NCBI GenBank assembly: GCA_003427395.1
Contig: BFEA01000554.1
Span: forward strand, 691,803-755,802
Direction: 5' to 3'
DNA: 64,000 nucleotides
Origin: Chara braunii
Lineage: Eukaryota > Streptophyta > Charophyceae > Charales > Characeae
A model generated the notes under the pieces. The model was not told the origin of the DNA and ran no database searches. It saw only the letters and a program-made list of their open reading frames with translations. The position numbers and the translations under genes were made by a program. Shown in pieces: positions 60,175-64,000 of this stretch. How positions within the stretch are numbered: position 1 is the stretch's first letter; the number at the start of each line of letters is the position of its first letter.

Positions 60175-61211
60175 TCAATCAATAATGATAAGTGGTACCC
60201 CCTTGTGAGTAGGCCCTACTGTCCAGGACCCCACATCTGGTATATGTTGGTCCTCCTCAACATCAAGAACCCGAGTTGCTATCGACTCTGGGACCATATA
60301 GCTGATATCAAGAGGTGTTGCAAGATCGATCTTGTTGATATATGATATGCACCTAGTCATCTCCTCATATGCAACGCTCCTAAGTTTGAGCTCCTTTGCA
60401 AGGGTAATATCGTCACTGGCTCCAATCGGTATCTCAATCCGTCATCTCTTGTTTATGTAAACATATGAAACCTCGAGAAAGCGGTCTTCATAAAAAGGCT
60501 TTCAAAAAGTCTTCATAGCAAAGTCTGCTCCGACCAAATGACTGTAGTTATCTTCAAGATATGGACTGACCCTTCCCCTCTTAGGGGTCCGACACCCACC
60601 TCGGTTTTGGGCCCGCCTGACATATAGGGGTTAGTCTCCCTCGAGCAGATACTGTGCAAGAAGAAAGGCAATCTGCCTCAATATCTCTCTCCAACACCGC
60701 CGCTTACTGGTATCCAGCGCTTAAGTTCCCACTAGCGGACTCAATCTTTGTGAGTGTCTCAGTCGAAGTAGTCCCCGAGATCAATGTCACTCACGCTACA
60801 AGGATCAAGGTCAGACTCATCCATCTCTGAGCGTTGCGCGCAAGTAATGATTGAGACTCCATATTCAGCTCTCTCTCTCCTGATCTGCTCATCCTTTTGT
60901 CGCTTGCCTTTGTCGTGCGCCTCGCTGAGGGGTTTGGGATTACACCCATCAAAATCGAATGGTACACCCCAAGGCGCTGAAGGTACGCGAGGGAACACCA
61001 CATGCAACCAATTATCGCTCAAATAGCTCTCCCTGCGAAATATATAGTATGCAATCCTGTCGTAAGTGATGCCATTCACACCATCCTTCCATGCCCCCTT
61101 TACCAAGTAGGTAATCACCAACGTGTGTCGCAAAGTAACGTGTTCATTATCCTTGATGACAAAGCTCTGATGTCCACCATGTCGGTAGAAGAACTTCTCA
61201 ACTAGTTTGCC
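60175..61211 (-). pseudogene. Decayed coding region, unknown family (possibly transposon)
   Basis: Two minus-strand stretches look like one damaged gene. First (61211-60759), after an AG: KLVEKFFYRHGGHQSFVIKD, then HTLVITYLVKGAWKDGVNG, FRRESYLSDNWLHVVFPRVP and an acidic end DESDLDPCSVSDIDLGDYFD. Second (60720-60175, another frame): RCWREILRQIAFLLAQYLLE, YLEDNYSHLVGADFAMKTF, RFLEVSYVYINKR and MTRCISYINKIDLATPLDIS. It has only three in-frame stops (60631, 60502, 60442) in ~180 codons. I do not recognise the family. Position among repeats suggests a transposon gene, but a broken host gene is possible. Confidence 0.45.
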
Positions 61212-61284
61212 CTACATAGTAGCTGTCTTACGACGTCGGGTCAACTTGGACAACGGTTGCGCCCCTGCTAGTGTAAATGTTCCC

Positions 61285-61565
61285 CCCGACGTTTGAGTCC
61301 GGTTGAACAGCAACCAACAACTCAATATAAGGATCCACCTGAATGGGCCCCGCTAAATAGCAACCAACAACTCGATATGAGGACCCGCCTGAATGGGTCC
61401 GGCTGAACAACAACAATCTCAAGGGATGGGCCCGCCTGAAGGGGGCCGGCTGAACAACAACAATCTCAAGGGAATGAGTCCGGCTGAACAGCAGCAGCAA
61501 CTCAATGTAAGGGCCTGCGTGCATGGGCCCGGTTGATCAACAACCAACAACTCAATACAACAATA
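61285..61565. repeat. ~50 bp tandem repeat, about five copies
   Basis: Units of the form CTGAACARCAACCAACAACTC, AATATAAGGRYCCRCCTGAA, TGGGYCCGG. Two units carry AACAACAATCTCAAGGGA instead. Confidence 0.85.
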
Positions 61566-61734
61566 TCGTAAATGTACATGAGGGTTGAAACTGCCCATAT
61601 TGTCAAGGCGGAGGACTGATCAACAAAACATTGCATGCACCAGGACCAATTATAAAGTACTGTATGCATTGGGGCTAGGCTGCGCAAAATTAGCCGCGCA
61701 TGGATTGATTCGCAAATACCGACTGGACAGGGTT

Positions 61735-62105
61735 TGAACCTTAAATGTCGTCTGAGCAGGAATATATCATCCGCACATTGAATAAAACATCAATATCTTG
61801 AACCGCAAGGACGAAATTGCAATTACAGTCGGCACAAAGAAAAATTGTCCACGAGGGGAGTAACTCGCAGAATCCAGCGCAACAAGGACTACAATTTACC
61901 GTCCGCACGAAATTATATTTCATGCGGAGATCAAACCGAATCACCGTTCGTGCACGAAAAATACCGTCCAAGCGATGATCAAACTACAAATATCTGAATT
62001 ATCGTCCACGCAGGGAAAATACCGCCCACGCGGGGATCAAACTGAATTATCGTCCTCGCGGGGGAGAATATCGTCCACACGATGATCAAACTGTAAATAT
62101 CAAAT
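61735..62105. repeat. Diverged ~55-65 bp repeat family
   Basis: GATCAAACTGAATTATCGTC, CACGCGGGG and AAATACCGTCCA recur about six times, degrading leftwards. Confidence 0.7.
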
Positions 62106-62129
62106 GCAACCAGTTTTTCAATTATTCAA

Positions 62130-64000
62130 AAAACTCGACACTCAGCCCTCACATACAGTCGAGGCACTGTGATCCGCAACGTGTGCGATAAATCAAGCGG
62201 GAGTTGATCCCACAATAAAGTAAATAAAATAAAATTTGTTGTGCCCGACAACTGAGTATATCACTCATCCTTCACTTAGGGTCCAGATATTGTGGCCCGT
62301 TGCGTGTGTGATCAGCCGAGCAGAAGTTGGTCCAACAATAAAATAAATAAAATAACATTTATTGTGCCCGATAGCTAAGCTCATCACTCAGCCTTCACTT
62401 AGGGCCGAGGCACTACAACCTGCTACGTGTGTGACCAGCCAAGCAAGTGTTGGTCACATATTAATAAAATAAATGTATCAAGTAGCTGAGTGCACTAGTT
62501 AGCCTTCACTTAGGGCAAAGACACTGCTGCTTGTCCCGTGTGTGACCAGCCAAACAAGTGTTGGTCACATATTAACAAATAAAATAATTGTATCAAGTGC
62601 ACTCAGCCTTCGCTTAGGGCCGAGGCATTGCTGCCTGCTGCGTGTGTGACCAACAAAACAAGTGTTGGTCACTTATTAACAAATAGAATATGGTCACTTA
62701 TTAACAAATAAAATAATTGCATCAGGCTACTAAGTGCATCACTAACCCTTCGCTTAGGACCGAGGCACTGATGTCTGCTGCGTGTGTGACCAGCCATGCA
62801 AGTGCTGGTCACTTATAAATTAATAAAATAACTGTATCAGGCAACTGAGTGCACCACTCAGCCTTCGCTTAGGGTCGAGGCACTAATGTCTGCTGCGTGT
62901 GTGACCAGCCAAGCAAATGTTGATCACATATTAATAAATGAAATAACTGTATCAGGCAGCTGAGTGCACTATTTAGCCTTCACTTAGGGGCGAGGCACTG
63001 CTGCCTACTGCGTGTATGACCATCTAAATAATCGTTGGTCACTTATAAATAAATAAAATAATTGTGTCAAGCAGTTGACTGCACCACTCAACCTTGGCTT
63101 AGAGTTGAGGCACTGCTACCTGCTGCGTGTGTCACCAGCCAAGCAACTGCTGGTCACTTATAAATAAATAAAATAACTGTGTCAAGCAGTTGACTGCACC
63201 ACTCAACCTTGGCTTAGAGTTGAGGCACTGCTACCTGCTGCGTGTGTCACCAGCCAAGCAACTGCTGGTCACTTATAAATAAATAAAATAACTGTGTCAA
63301 GCAGTTTAGTGCACCACTCAACCTTCACTTGAGGNNAAGGCACTGCTNNCNNCTGCGTGTGTCACCAGCCAAGCAACTGCTGGTCACTTATTAATAAATA
63401 AAATAATTGTGTCTGACAGTTGAGTGCACCATTAAACCTTCGCGTAGGGTCGAGGCACTGCTGCCTGTTGCATATGTCAGCAGCCAAGCAAATGCTAATC
63501 ACTTATTAATAAATAAAAGAATTGTGTTAGGTAGCTCAGTGCACCACTCAACCTTCGCTTAGGGTCGAGGCACTGCTGTCTGCTGCGTGTGTCACCAGCC
63601 AAGCAAATGTTGCTCACTTATTAATAAATAAAATAATTGTGTCAAGCAGCTGAGTGCACCACTCAGCCTTCGCTTAGGGTTGAGGCACTGTTGCCTGCTG
63701 CGTATGACACCAGCCAAGCAAGTGTTGGTCACATATTAATAAATAAAATAAATGTGTTAGGCAACTGAGTACACCACTCAACCTTCGCTTAGGGTTGAGG
63801 CATTGCTGCCTGCTGTGTGTGTCACCAACCGAGCAAGTGCTGGTTACATATTAATAAATAAAATAGTTGTATTAGGCAGCCGAGTGCACCACTCAGCCTT
63901 CACTTAGGGATGAGGTATTGCTGCCTGCTGCATGTATGACCAGCCAGACAAGTGTTGGTCACATATTCATAAACAGAATAACTGTGTCAGGTAGCTAAAT
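62130..64000. repeat. ~116 bp hairpin satellite array, about 16 monomers, open at the window end
   Basis: Marker GAGGCACTG occurs near 62160, 62403, 62622, 62762, 62877, 62993, 63109, 63225, 63453, 63568 and 63684, mostly 115-116 bases apart. Each monomer carries GAGGCACTGCTGCCTGCTGC, GTGTGTGACCAGCCAAGCAA, GTGTTGGTCACATATTAATA, AATAAAATAA, TTGTGTCAGGCAGCTGAGTG and CACCACTCAGCCTTCGCTTA. Two inverted repeats recur: GTGACCA..TGGTCAC, and CTGAGTG-CAC-CACTCAG. Monomers at 63109 and 63225 are nearly identical, so homogenisation is recent. Ns at 63335-63352 lie inside a monomer. Confidence 0.95.

Noticed and set aside
62130-64000. CRISPR-like array
   Set aside because: The whole ~116 bp monomer repeats; there are no unique spacers, and the window is eukaryotic.

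Overview
The window is eukaryotic nuclear DNA from a plant-lineage organism. It has intron-rich genes with GT..AG junctions, microsatellites everywhere, a decayed LINE, small inverted-repeat elements and long tandem arrays. My best guess is a streptophyte (charophyte, Chara-like) alga, because the one clear host gene is a plant-type cyclin L stretched over 14 kb by large repeat-filled introns. That placement is inference. The assembly has a 469-base N gap (31566-32034) and a few single or double Ns.

Layout. 1-1000: terminal exon of an unrecognised gene (+) and its 3' region. 1-12 kb: no further gene; microsatellites, local duplications and several copies of a ~105 bp TA-flanked inverted-repeat element (MITE). 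12.2-17.6 kb: a broken non-LTR retrotransposon (LINE, +) with recognisable endonuclease, reverse transcriptase and C-terminal zinc-knuckle pieces. It is interrupted by ~1 kb of unidentified DNA and by a 146 bp hairpin-bearing retroinsert with 14 bp target duplications. 17.7-20.45 kb: a complex array of 80-230 bp units, each carrying its own (CT)n tract. 20.4-43 kb: no confident gene; tandem duplications, inverted repeats and a second (CT)n-bearing array (34.9-35.6 kb).

43.1-57.2 kb (-): the cyclin L gene. I place seven coding exons and one uncertain micro-exon. The protein has a typical MIYT start, two cyclin-fold halves and an Arg/Glu-rich tail. In plants and animals cyclin L pairs with a CDK11/CDKG-type kinase and acts in pre-mRNA splicing. 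The 3' end of the gene is not resolved.

57.3-64 kb: minisatellites, a possible coding exon (58.9 kb, +), a decayed unrecognised coding region (60.2-61.2 kb, -), then three consecutive tandem arrays. The last is a ~116 bp satellite (62.13 kb to beyond the window end) whose monomers carry two hairpins. No rRNA gene, intact tRNA gene, CRISPR or operon-like structure was seen. No new multi-gene system is supported; the most interesting items are the MITE family, the hairpin satellite, the CT-bearing arrays and the cyclin L gene structure.
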